Positions 44,947 through 53,929 of a stretch of 63,304 bases of DNA are shown in pieces. Both the position numbers and the translations under genes were made by a program. The stretch's first letter is position 1; each line of letters starts with the position of its first letter. Under the pieces are notes generated by a model. It was given only the letters and a program-made list of their open reading frames with translations. It was not told where the DNA came from and did no database searches. The stretch lies in contig JBDRKQ010000136.1 of NCBI GenBank assembly GCA_043813895.1, positions 1 through 63,304 on the forward strand, in the 5' to 3' direction. Source of the DNA: CAZTAR01 sp043813895. Lineage in GTDB: Bacteria > Planctomycetota > Phycisphaerae > UBA1845 > UTPLA1.

Positions 44947-44975
44947 TTGTGCGAAGCGACGTATGCTGGTAGAAT
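44947..44975 (+). promoter_or_regulatory. Predicted infA promoter
   Basis: TTGTGC, 17 bases, TAGAAT, directly after the palindromic insertion. A leader of about 165 bases precedes infA. Confidence 0.6.
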
Positions 44976-45147
44976 CCTCGCGGAGTCGAGCCGGGGCTCG
45001 GGCATCCCTGGCCGGTCAGCCGCTTCATCAGGTTGATTCGCTGGGATCCGCCGTCCGTCGGGAAAGATCCCAAATCGATCCGGCCCGTGAAATGGCCGAT
45101 ACCAGGGTTGGTGCGGCGTTGAGACCATCTCGGCGATATGAGGGATT

Positions 45148-45372
45148 ATGGCAAGAACGGAAGCCATCGAAGTTGAAGCAAATGTAGTTCAGGCTCTGCC
45201 GAACACCATGTTCCGGCTGGAGTTCGAACTCGGCGGCAAGAAGCACTGCGTCCTTGGACACATCTCGGGAAGGCTGCGCAAGCACTTCATCCGTATTCTG
45301 CCCGGAGATCTCGTGCGCGTCGAGTTGAGCCCCTACGATCTGACCAGGGGACGCATCACGCGGCGACTCTAG
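45148..45372 (+). CDS. infA: Translation initiation factor IF-1
   Basis: IF-1 of 74 residues, an OB-fold protein that binds the ribosomal A site during initiation. The family pattern is clear: EAIEVEANVVQALPNTMFRL, then GGKKHCVLGHISGRLRKHFI and LPGDLVRVELSPYDLTRGRI. It is isolated rather than in a ribosomal protein cluster. GAGGGA lies about five bases before the ATG. A TAGAAT promoter is visible upstream. Confidence 0.97.
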   Translation: MARTEAIEVEANVVQALPNTMFRLEFELGGKKHCVLGHISGRLRKHFIRILPGDLVRVELSPYDLTRGRITRRL

Positions 45373-45514
45373 TGCCTCAGCCTCACCACATCGAATCGAG
45401 TCCCTTGCTCAAAAGACCCTCGAATCACTCTGGATACGGTGCTCATCAAGAGCGCTCCCACTGTCGCCGCGTGAGGCGGCAAGCGCAGCAAGGCGGGCCG
45501 GCCCTATCTGCGAC

Positions 45515-46525
45515 CTACACCGTCCCGCCCTGCGTCTGCTCATACCAGCGGATCGTCGCCGGGATGCCTTCTTCGTAGGTGACCGTCGGTTCCCAGCCCA
45601 GCTCTTGCCGCGCCTTCTCCGCGGAGAAGAACGTGTCGCGACCCATCAGCCAGACGGCGTAGCGTGTGACCATCGGCGGCTTCTTCTGTTTGAACAGGTG
45701 TCCGAAGCACTCCATGGCAAAGGCAGCTGTATACGCCACCTTATAAGGCACGCGCTTAGTCACCGGCTTGGCGCCGATCGCTTCGGCGACCATGTTGAAG
45801 TACTGCCGCTGGGTCAACTCGCCATCGTTGCTGCAGTTGTACGCCTGGCCAACGGCCTTGGGGTCGTCTGCCGCCAGGATGCATGCCTCGGCCACGTTGC
45901 CCGCATACACGACGTTGAGGCGGTTGTCGCCGTCGCCGAGGAGTTTCGCCTTGCCGTCGCGGACCAGCGAGACCAGCCGCGCGATCGTCGCCCGGTCGCG
46001 CGGCCCGTACAGCCAGCTTGGGCGAATCACCGTGAACTTGACCTTGCAGTCCGACGCCTGGCGGCGCCACAACTCCTTCTCCGCCATTACCTTTGCCCGC
46101 GTGTAGTACGACCAGCGATGCACGTTCACGCCCAAGGGAGCTGTCTCGTCGAGCACAACGCCAAACTCGTTCCGATGGCCGTATGCGCTAATGCTGCTGA
46201 TATGAATAAAACGCGGCACGCCACACTTCTCAGCCGCGTCGAACAGATTCCGCGAGCCATCCACGCTGATCCGGAGGAACTCCTCCCACGGCCCCCAATC
46301 TCCCACGCGCGCAGCGGCATGGTAGATACACTGCGCGCCCTCGCAGGCCCGCACGAGCGATTCGCGGTTGGTCACGTCGCCCTCACAGAACTCAACGTCC
46401 TGTGTCTTCAGCCACGTGAGATCCGCACCGGGCCGCACCAATGCGCGAACCGGCCGACCGTGGTTGCGAAGCTGCTCCACAATATGGCTACCGAGCAGCC
46501 CGGTTGCACCTGTGACAAGGTTCAT
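45515..46525 (-). CDS. NAD-dependent epimerase/dehydratase (extended SDR)
   Basis: Protein of 336 residues of the extended short-chain dehydrogenase family. The Rossmann motif is NLVTGATGLLGSH at the N-terminus, then CEGDVTN, ISSISAYG and the catalytic Tyr/Lys in YTRAK. RPSWLYGPRD and ARQELGWEPTVTYEEGI at the end are typical of 3-beta-HSD/dihydroflavonol-reductase-like members. Substrate unknown; sugar nucleotide or terpenoid substrates are both possible. The ATG at 46525 has AAGGAG about 11 bases upstream. Confidence 0.9.
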   Translation of the reverse strand: MNLVTGATGLLGSHIVEQLRNHGRPVRALVRPGADLTWLKTQDVEFCEGDVTNRESLVRACEGAQCIYHAAARVGDWGPWEEFLRISVDGSRNLFDAAEKCGVPRFIHISSISAYGHRNEFGVVLDETAPLGVNVHRWSYYTRAKVMAEKELWRRQASDCKVKFTVIRPSWLYGPRDRATIARLVSLVRDGKAKLLGDGDNRLNVVYAGNVAEACILAADDPKAVGQAYNCSNDGELTQRQYFNMVAEAIGAKPVTKRVPYKVAYTAAFAMECFGHLFKQKKPPMVTRYAVWLMGRDTFFSAEKARQELGWEPTVTYEEGIPATIRWYEQTQGGTV

Positions 46526-46606
46526 CTGCGAGACGGCTCCTTCAACCACGGCAACGGTCGGACAAACGTAGGTGTAAGCATGCGGCCCGTCAAGACGACC
46601 CTCCCG

Positions 46607-47188
46607 TCATGTCGCGCGGGGTGTCAGGAAACGTAGCACGAGCGGCCGTGATGCGTCTTTCCCCAAAAGCGCGGCAACCATCGCCACATAGCTCGTGTCG
46701 ACCACTTCCGCCGCCGACAAGCCCAAGGCTGTCAGAGCCGAGCGGATCGCCTGCTCGTCCGACCCCTCCACCTCGACAAACGAGCCTAATTCCGGCAACT
46801 CGTCCATCTCGATCCGGCAATCCTCCAGCCGCCAGCTCTCCCGCCGCTTCTCGAAGCTGACGGCCTCGGCAAAGCCCAGGGCCGCCAGCACAGCTGCCAT
46901 CACTGCAGCGTCGCCGATCTCGACCTCGGTTTCTTCCCGCCGCTTGAACGCGCTGGCTGTGCGCGGGCCCTTGTAGGTCAGCGTCGGCCGAACCGCCGGA
47001 CCGTCCAGCACCTCAACGGATCTGATCCGGAGGCCGCGACCGGACTGGCGGAGTGAGCCGTCCGCCCGGTCGTAGAGGCGGTTTGTCTCCAGCACGCGAC
47101 CGACGTAGCTTGCCCCTGCGGCGCGCAGTTTCTCCCGCAACGCCCCGTGCGGCGGTGAACGCAGCTTGCATTCCAATTCGACAGGCAT
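46607..47188 (-). CDS. cyaB: CYTH domain protein, class IV adenylate cyclase type
   Basis: Protein of 193 residues starting MPVELECKLRSP, which has the E-x-E-x-K signature of CYTH (CyaB/thiamine triphosphatase) enzymes. Then LYDRADGSLRQSGRGLRIRS, LTYKGP, KRREETEVEI and SFEKRRESW supply the remaining Arg/Lys/Glu residues that line the tunnel. It ends with GSFVEVEGSDE. It could make cAMP or hydrolyse triphosphates; sequence alone cannot decide. A longer frame to 47350 is rejected because the signature begins right after ATG 47188. Confidence 0.85.
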   Translation of the reverse strand: MPVELECKLRSPPHGALREKLRAAGASYVGRVLETNRLYDRADGSLRQSGRGLRIRSVEVLDGPAVRPTLTYKGPRTASAFKRREETEVEIGDAAVMAAVLAALGFAEAVSFEKRRESWRLEDCRIEMDELPELGSFVEVEGSDEQAIRSALTALGLSAAEVVDTSYVAMVAALLGKDASRPLVLRFLTPRAT

Positions 47189-47412
47189 CCGATCTCGCCC
47201 CAGCACAGGATTAGGAGAACGCCACTGTGCCGGAGAGTGTACTCGATCCGAGAGTCGGATGTGGGCGACCCGCACGTCCGGTTCAGAATAGGCGGGGCGG
47301 AAGGGGTCCATGACAGATTCGACGGCCTGCGACACAGCCAGGCGGCGCATGACGTCGCCCGTGCCGAGTACTCAATCAGGGCCGCGTGCGTCCGCAAGCG
47401 GTCAGTGCCTCC

Positions 47413-47560
47413 GATCCGAGCCCCGAGCGCCAGCGAGCGGGTTCGAAGACCTACGGTCTGTCCGCGAAGGCCCTGCGCTAGCGCTTGGGGCTCGGTGGGG
47501 GACCCCGCGCTAGCGTTTGGGGCTCGGATCAGCCCCGCAAGATCTGTCATGGACCCGGCA
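47413..47560 (+). repeat. Dispersed palindromic repeat, GATCCGAGCCCC family, copy 3
   Basis: Ends GATCCGAGCCCC (47413) and GGGGCTCGGATC (47530), then GCCCCGCAAGATCTGTCATG and GACCC, the complement of the motif next to copy 1. The inner CGCTAGCG-TTGGGGCTCGG unit is partly duplicated. A separate motif copy, GGGGTCCATGACAGATTCG, is at 47301-47318. They fill the 430-base gap before 47620. Confidence 0.82.
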
Positions 47561-47619
47561 ATCCATCGAACCTGTTTGTGGCGTTGCCGCCCTCGCTCAT
47601 CGCTGTTATAGTATGCGCC

Positions 47620-48066
47620 ATGTTTGCCCGATTGAGAGAGTGCCGATTTGCGATCCTGCCAATCGCCGCGCTGCTATCGCTCGTGGTCGGTCCCGGCCCT
47701 TCCGCCGCATACGCGAAGGCGTGCGACCGTCTCGCCAAACAGCGAGGTGCCAAGGGTGAGGCCGGTTCCGATGAAGTCAAGCCTCCGCGCGACCGGCGGG
47801 AGGGTCCCCGGCATTCAAAGCCCGAGGACTCGCCAGCGGACGGGCCCCAATCAGTCTCCTCATTCGTCGCACCCAAGGCCGCCAAGCCCTCCGGAAGCAC
47901 GGCTGACGATTTTTCCCCCGCCGCGACAGTCGGCGATGCCTTCTCGGTTCGACCGCGCTGGAATGGATCGAAGGCCGAGTGCGAGCAGCTTCTTTGCCTG
48001 AGCAAACCACACAGGCCGGTCTATCTCGCCCAGGCGCCCCCTTTCCCCCTTGCTCAAATCGCCTAG
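47620..48066 (+). CDS. Small exported hypothetical protein
   Basis: Possible protein of 148 residues with a signal peptide (RECRFAILPIAALLSLVVG, cleavage near AYAK) and a polar, low-complexity mature part rich in Pro, Ser, Lys and Ala with two Cys (CEQLLCL). No family recognised. The ribosome site is weak and the frame follows a repeat, so I am not sure it is translated. It precedes secDF by 269 bases; in many bacteria yajC lies there, but this is not YajC. Confidence 0.5.
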   Translation: MFARLRECRFAILPIAALLSLVVGPGPSAAYAKACDRLAKQRGAKGEAGSDEVKPPRDRREGPRHSKPEDSPADGPQSVSSFVAPKAAKPSGSTADDFSPAATVGDAFSVRPRWNGSKAECEQLLCLSKPHRPVYLAQAPPFPLAQIA

Positions 48067-48335
48067 ACTGCGCGACCATCGTGCGCGATCGCCCAAACGA
48101 GAGTAGGGACTCTCAGGCGAATCAGAGCCCCGGGCACGAGCGACGGGCTGTCAAAACCAGACAGGAGAGACAGCTTGTCGCGAGGCAAATCGAGTTTCAT
48201 GGTCGTCTCATTCGCCGAGTGTAGGCCGAAGATGGATGAGGCCGGCAAGGGATGAGGCGGCAATGTTGCGGACAATTCCCAACAAGCCGAACAGGCTTGT
48301 GACAGAACTGGACAAGTGTAAAGACAGGATCTCCC

Positions 48336-51300
48336 ATGAACGAACGTGACTTGTGGTGGAAAATCGTAATCATCGGCGTGCTGGTGGCCTTGGCATTCGC
48401 CAGCGTGAATCCCATCGACGAGAAGATGAAGTTCGGCATCGATCTTCACGGCGGGTACAGCCTGCTCTATGAAATCGACGACACCGGCCTCGACGGCGCC
48501 GATAAGCAGGGTCTCTCAGAGCGTGTCATGCGCGTCTTGCGAGAGCGCGTCGACCCCAAGGGCGTCTTCAATCTGGTTTGGCGTCCCGTCGGCCACAACC
48601 GCCTAGAAATCCAGATGCCGCGTCCCAGCGACGACATTGTTGAGGCCCGCAAGCAGTTCGAGACCCTCCAGGAGGATGTCCAGCACACGGTGCTCCATCG
48701 CTCCCACGTGCTGAGGGCCGTTTCCAAACCCCCGGCGGAACGTCCCGCAGCCGTGGCATCGCTCGAACACGGAATCGCGGCGCGCAAGCCGCTGCTCGAC
48801 GCCGTGGCCGTCGCTTACGACGCCCACAAGCAGATGCAGGCTGACTACGAGGCACGCGTCAAGGCCCTCGAACAGGACAACCTGGATCGCGCCCAGATAT
48901 TTGGTGCGATGCGGCTTGCTCCCGCGGAGCGACCGGCGATGTTCGAGACCATGACCGGCGCCGTTCCAACGCGGCGCGAGCTGCTGGAAGAGGCGGCCGA
49001 GGCGTGGGACGAGCTCGAGGCGGCTCGGTCGGCGGCGTCCGCGTCGCAACCCGCGGATACCACGTCGCAACCGGCCGACGATAGGGCGCGGCGTATCACC
49101 GAGAAGAACGAGGCATTCGAAGCTGTCGTCAAGAAAGTGCTCGCTGCCAACGTCGACCCCAACTCGCTCACCGAAGGTGCGACGATCGACAAGGTCGTTG
49201 AATTGGACGAGAAGCTGGATGCCGCGATTGTGGACGTGCTGAGTGTGAACATCGACACCGGGATGCTCCAGGCCGCCCTGGATCCTGACGCGGCCAAGGA
49301 GTTCCGTGAGACGGAGATTCAACAGCTCAAGACCAAGTTTCCCGACTTGAGCCCGCTGATTGACGGCCTTGTCGATGCGAACACCGAGTTGCAGCGGAAT
49401 CGGCGCGGCGAAGGGCGATTGGAGGACCCGGCCGATCTCCAGCGGCTTTTGAAGGGAGCCGGCGTCCTGGAGTTCCGCATTCTTGCCGACCCGGCGGAGA
49501 TGCGAGCGGATCCCAACAAGTTCGCGCCGTATATCGAGGCTCTCAAGGCCCGGGGCCCGCGCAGGCTGCCCGGCGAGGAAGAGTACCAGTGGTTCGAGGT
49601 CGAAGAGCCCGACGGGCAGCAGGGTTTCTTCCGGATCACCGATATCGCGCGGAACTTTCAGGCGCAGAAACAAGAGCTTCCCGTCATCGCGGAACAATTC
49701 GGCGACAAGTATTACGTGCTCGCCCACATCGGTGGAGGCTACACGCTGACCCATCGGCCGGGTGAGGAAGACTGGTCCCTCAAACGCTCCCAGTTCTCTC
49801 GGGACGAGTCCGGGCGCCCTGCCATCGGCTTTACACTCGACGAGCGCGGCGGTTCCCGGTTCGCCGTCCTCACGCGTCTGTACACGAAACGACAGCTCTG
49901 CATCTTCCTGGACGACTACGCCATCTCGCACGCGATAATCCAGAGTGTCATCAGGACCAGTGGCATCATCCACGGTTCGTTCACGCCCCAGGAAGTGCAG
50001 GACATGGTGAAGAAGCTCAACGCCGGAAGCCTGCCGAAGAAGCTCAAGGACCCGCCCATCAGTATTCGCTCGATCGGCCCGAGCCTGGGCGAGGCCAACC
50101 GGACCGCGGGACTCACGGCAGCCAAATACGGCGCCATCTTCGTCGGGATCTTCATGCTCCTGTACTACTTCTACGCCGGTGGAATCGCGGTGATCGCCGT
50201 GGGAATGAACATCCTGTTCATAGGCGCGATGATGTCCACCTTGGGCGCTACGCTGACCCTGCCCGGTATCGCCGGTCTCGTCCTCGCCATCGGCATGGCC
50301 GTGGACGCGAACGTGCTGATTAACGAGCGGATTCGAGAGGAGCTTGCGCGCGGCACGGCCATGCGCATGGCCGTGAAGCTGGGTTATGAGCGTGCGTTCC
50401 GCGCGATCCTCGACTCGAACGTCACGACGGTGTTGACCTGCGTCATCCTCTACTTCCTCGGCAGCGAGGAAATCAAGGGGTTCGGCCTGACACTGGGCAT
50501 CGGTGTCTTCATCAACATCTTCACCGCGTACTTCATCACGCGGATTTTCTTCGAACTCATGTGCATGTTCCCCGTGCCGAAGGAGGTTTTTCGTTATCCC
50601 ATTTATGCGGCCGTCATCATCGCCGCAGTGGGGGCCGCCTTCTACGGCGGCGGGTACGGTCTTTCCGAGCCCGAGATGCGCGACCAGTCCGTCCTCATGC
50701 TCTTCGGCAGGGTGCTGGCCATGGTGGCGGGTGCGATCGCAGTGCTCGTCCTTCTGATGAGGATCGCCCGCCTGATACACTCCGGCTTCCAGCGGGGTGG
50801 CAAGCCCAGGATCCCGATGCTCCGGCTCATCGGCTCCCCGAAGGTGAACTGGGTCGGCAAGCGATATTTCTTCTTCGCCTTCTCGGCGATCATGGTCGGC
50901 GGCGGCCTGTTCGTCTTCTTCAGCATGGACAGGAACAACCTCTACGACATTGAGTTCCTCGGGGGAACGGCCGCGCAGATCGACATCAAGGCCGACAGCG
51001 ATATCAATGACATTCCCGATTCCGTGGACCGGCAGACGGAGGTATTCAAACGGCTCGCTGAATCCGGCAAGGCCCTCAAGAAGGACGGCATCGGAATGGC
51101 CAGCGCGACGGTCAGCCAGGACGCATCCGGCGCGTTCGTCCTCAACACGCCCGGAATCCCCGCTGCACGGGTCGAACCGATCATCAAGTCCGTGCTGGAT
51201 AAGAAGCTCGCAAACGTCGGCGGCGTTCAATACGACGATCCCGCGGCCGAGTCCATGACAATCCGTGTCAAACCGGAGTCCGAACTCGGTGGGACCAAGA

Positions 51301-52550
51301 TTGACCTCGCCGCAATGAAGCGATTCAAGGTCGAGTTCGGCGAACGCTTCGCTAGTGCGGGCGATGCCCTCGAAAACGCCCAGGTTCAGAGCATCGAAAT
51401 CGTCGGCGCCGAAGCCGAGGAGGGCAGCTCTTTCGAGGTGGTCACACGGGAAACCAACAAAGAAATCGTCGTCGCCGGAATCATGGACACTCTTAGCAGC
51501 GATATCGACATCCAGCCCAAGTTGGGATTCAAGCTCGACCACAACGCGCAGCTTGGCAGCGTGCCTTACTTCCCGATCTCGAGCGAGAAACCAAAAGAAC
51601 TCGGCATCACCGGTCTGGACGACGCACAAGCCCGGGCCATGGACCTGCAAGGCTGGAAGGGCGGCGTTGCAATCGTGCTGAATGACGTCAAGCCGCCTCA
51701 GGAAATCGACGTGCTCCGTAAGCGGCTCAAGGCGATGCGGCTTCAACCCGGATTTGAGAATGTCGGTTGGCGGGAATCCGAAGTCTTCGGGCTCGCATCC
51801 GCCGGCGGCAGTCGATACACGCGCGTCGCGGTGGTTGTTGCCGACGAGAACTATCCGCTGGAGGACGAAAAGGGCGGCCTCTCCCCGGCGTGGGTGGAGG
51901 ACCTAGCGGAGCCGGAGGTCGAGTTGCTGCAGGCGGCTCTCCAACGCCAGACCTCGCTAAGCCAGATCACACAGTTCGACAACCAGGTTTCTTCCGAGGC
52001 CCAGTTGGACGCCTACATCGCCCTGGCCTTGAGCTGGCTCGTCATCATCATCTACGTCTGGTTCCGCTTCGGGAACATCCGATGGGGACTGGCCGCGGTC
52101 GCCGCCCTGATTCACGACGTATTCATCGCCGCCGGTTGCATCGCCTTGACCTACTATGTCGCCGATACGGCCCTCGGCAAGGCCCTGATGCTCGAGAAGT
52201 TCCGGATCGATCTGGCGATGGTGGCCGCGTTGCTGACGGTCATCGGCTACTCGGTCAACGACACGATCGTCGTGTTCGACCGCATCCGCGAAAACCGCGG
52301 ACGCCTCAGCGACGTGACGCCGCAAATGATCAACGATTCCGTCAGCCAGACGCTCTCGCGAACGTTGCTGACCATGTTGACCTCGCTCGTGAGCGTTCTT
52401 ACCATGTACATCTTCGGTGGAAGAGGCATACACGGATTCAACTTCGTCCTCTTCATCGGACTTGCAATAGGAACCTACAGCTCCATCGGTATCGCCAGCC
52501 AGCTCCTTGTCCGACGCCGCGACCTGGCGGCTGCGAAGGCGGCAGGATGA
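48336..52550 (+). CDS. secDF: SecD-SecF fusion, protein translocase accessory subunit
   Basis: Inner-membrane protein of 1404 residues that pulls secreted proteins outward using the proton gradient. SecD half: first helix 8-25, FGIDLHGG, then GVLEFRILADP at about 375, and helices around 600-720 with GMAVDANVLINERIREE (about 652). SecF half: NWVGKRYFFFAFSAIMVGGG (about 838), FLGGTAAQID, and GYSVNDTIVVFDRIRE (about 1303). About 280 extra residues, Ala/Glu-rich and helical, lie between the normal first periplasmic strand (near 95) and LEFR (378). One more hydrophobic pair (about 755-815) joins the halves. Confidence 0.96.
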   Translation: MNERDLWWKIVIIGVLVALAFASVNPIDEKMKFGIDLHGGYSLLYEIDDTGLDGADKQGLSERVMRVLRERVDPKGVFNLVWRPVGHNRLEIQMPRPSDDIVEARKQFETLQEDVQHTVLHRSHVLRAVSKPPAERPAAVASLEHGIAARKPLLDAVAVAYDAHKQMQADYEARVKALEQDNLDRAQIFGAMRLAPAERPAMFETMTGAVPTRRELLEEAAEAWDELEAARSAASASQPADTTSQPADDRARRITEKNEAFEAVVKKVLAANVDPNSLTEGATIDKVVELDEKLDAAIVDVLSVNIDTGMLQAALDPDAAKEFRETEIQQLKTKFPDLSPLIDGLVDANTELQRNRRGEGRLEDPADLQRLLKGAGVLEFRILADPAEMRADPNKFAPYIEALKARGPRRLPGEEEYQWFEVEEPDGQQGFFRITDIARNFQAQKQELPVIAEQFGDKYYVLAHIGGGYTLTHRPGEEDWSLKRSQFSRDESGRPAIGFTLDERGGSRFAVLTRLYTKRQLCIFLDDYAISHAIIQSVIRTSGIIHGSFTPQEVQDMVKKLNAGSLPKKLKDPPISIRSIGPSLGEANRTAGLTAAKYGAIFVGIFMLLYYFYAGGIAVIAVGMNILFIGAMMSTLGATLTLPGIAGLVLAIGMAVDANVLINERIREELARGTAMRMAVKLGYERAFRAILDSNVTTVLTCVILYFLGSEEIKGFGLTLGIGVFINIFTAYFITRIFFELMCMFPVPKEVFRYPIYAAVIIAAVGAAFYGGGYGLSEPEMRDQSVLMLFGRVLAMVAGAIAVLVLLMRIARLIHSGFQRGGKPRIPMLRLIGSPKVNWVGKRYFFFAFSAIMVGGGLFVFFSMDRNNLYDIEFLGGTAAQIDIKADSDINDIPDSVDRQTEVFKRLAESGKALKKDGIGMASATVSQDASGAFVLNTPGIPAARVEPIIKSVLDKKLANVGGVQYDDPAAESMTIRVKPESELGGTKIDLAAMKRFKVEFGERFASAGDALENAQVQSIEIVGAEAEEGSSFEVVTRETNKEIVVAGIMDTLSSDIDIQPKLGFKLDHNAQLGSVPYFPISSEKPKELGITGLDDAQARAMDLQGWKGGVAIVLNDVKPPQEIDVLRKRLKAMRLQPGFENVGWRESEVFGLASAGGSRYTRVAVVVADENYPLEDEKGGLSPAWVEDLAEPEVELLQAALQRQTSLSQITQFDNQVSSEAQLDAYIALALSWLVIIIYVWFRFGNIRWGLAAVAALIHDVFIAAGCIALTYYVADTALGKALMLEKFRIDLAMVAALLTVIGYSVNDTIVVFDRIRENRGRLSDVTPQMINDSVSQTLSRTLLTMLTSLVSVLTMYIFGGRGIHGFNFVLFIGLAIGTYSSIGIASQLLVRRRDLAAAKAAG

Positions 52551-52611
52551 TGGCGGGAAAGCCAAGAAGCTGAAATGCCAAGAGGTCGAAGCGGTGGAAC
52601 GTTGGGCAAAA

Positions 52612-52656
52612 ACACGGGCAAGCTCGGCCGCAGGTTGCGGCCTTGCGTACCCGTGC
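52612..52656. repeat. Hairpin repeat CACGGGCAAG...CCCGTG
   Basis: CACGGG / CCCGTG outer stem and GGCCGCA-GGT-TGCGGCC inner stem, 62 bases past the secDF stop. Probably one more palindromic repeat family; it could also end secDF transcription. The rest of the 308-base gap holds no gene. Confidence 0.65.
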
Positions 52657-52858
52657 CACCCCGCGAGAGAACTAAAGGCAGATTACGGATTACAGAGGAC
52701 CGAGGACTGACAGCCGGGAGCTAACGGCTAACAGCCATTATCTGAAGAACGAAGAATGTCGGATGGAATGGTGAAGCCCCACCGCTCATTTGATCCTGTT
52801 GTCGCCGTCATCCTTCATTCTTCGTCCCTCACCGGCCATCTTCGGCATGGAGGATGTC

Positions 52859-53929
52859 ATGGGCATTGAGACTCGAATCGGCATCGTCACCGGCTTGCTC
52901 ATAGTTGTTGTCGCCAGCGTCTACTTCTTCTACGGTAGCGATCCGGACGAAAGCGAGATGCTCGTCGCCACCGGCTCGAAGGTCACGGCGACGCCGAAGA
53001 TTCCACCCGCGAACGACAGACATAGACCCGCCTCCGGCAACAGGCTGTCTCCCGAGCAGGGAAGTCGATCGGCCAAGGCCGACGCGAAGAGCGCGTCGCC
53101 GCGCCCCGCGAACCGTCGCCCTGCCATCAGTGATCGCAGCCGCGCGGCTTATGCGAAACAGCGAGACGACCAGCAGGATGCCGCCCGCCCGCCCAAGATG
53201 CCCGCCGCGCGGCCGCCGCGACCGACCGTCACCAAAGACACGATCGCCCAGGATAGCCACCCGACCACCGCAGTGCCGTCGGCCGGTTCCCGGAAGTCCA
53301 CGGCCTTGCGCACGGGCCCGTCCCAGGACCTATTGGATGCCACGCGTGAGAACATCGACGACCCGTCGTCCGTGGACAACGCAGCCGAGGGGCCGCGGCC
53401 TGAGCGCTCGGGGCAAATCATACCGCCGACAAGGGAATCCGCGGCAAGTGAAACGAGACGCCAGCCGGCGGACGGCCAGCCGAGACGTGCTGCTTCCGCT
53501 TGGCCCAAGCAGCACCAGATCGTGGAGGGAGACACGCTTGTCGCCATTGCCGAGCGATATTACGGCAGCGGCTCGCGTTTCGAGGAGATCATGAAGGCAA
53601 ACCCGGACATCAAGGACTCCCGCCGCCTCAAGATCGGCATGTTGCTCACGATACCTGCGCCAGGAGCACGGCCTGAGTCGGACGCGCGAGTCGGCGATCG
53701 TCCAGCGCATGCTGAGAAGCAGGCCGCCACAGGGCAGCCATCGGCCCGCCCGCCTTCGGCCGCCCAGAGGACGTACACGGTCCGCGAGGGGGACAGCTTC
53801 TACAGCATCGCGAGTTCGCTCCTCGGCCGCGGCGCCCGGTGGGAGGAAATCTACCGCCTGAACACCGCCCTCGTACACGACGACCCCAAAGGCTTGAAGC
53901 CCGGCATGGTTATTCGGCTGCCTCGGTAG
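52859..53929 (+). CDS. Membrane-anchored protein with two LysM domains
   Basis: Protein of 356 residues. One N-terminal membrane helix (TRIGIVTGLLIVVVASVYFF) anchors it. Residues 35-215 are Pro/Ala/Arg/Ser-rich and probably disordered. Two LysM domains follow, for binding peptidoglycan glycan chains: HQIVEGDTLVAIAERYYG with LKIGMLLTIP, and YTVREGDSFYSIASSLLG with LKPGMVIRLP at the very end. GGAGGA lies four bases before the ATG at 52859. Its last 20 bases overlap the end of the convergent GT-C-like gene. Confidence 0.87.
   Translation: MGIETRIGIVTGLLIVVVASVYFFYGSDPDESEMLVATGSKVTATPKIPPANDRHRPASGNRLSPEQGSRSAKADAKSASPRPANRRPAISDRSRAAYAKQRDDQQDAARPPKMPAARPPRPTVTKDTIAQDSHPTTAVPSAGSRKSTALRTGPSQDLLDATRENIDDPSSVDNAAEGPRPERSGQIIPPTRESAASETRRQPADGQPRRAASAWPKQHQIVEGDTLVAIAERYYGSGSRFEEIMKANPDIKDSRRLKIGMLLTIPAPGARPESDARVGDRPAHAEKQAATGQPSARPPSAAQRTYTVREGDSFYSIASSLLGRGARWEEIYRLNTALVHDDPKGLKPGMVIRLPR

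Noticed and set aside
48603..51746. Minus-strand frame of 1047 residues
   Set aside because: Antisense of secDF; no domain, His/Asp/Glu-rich, typical of GC-rich shadow frames.
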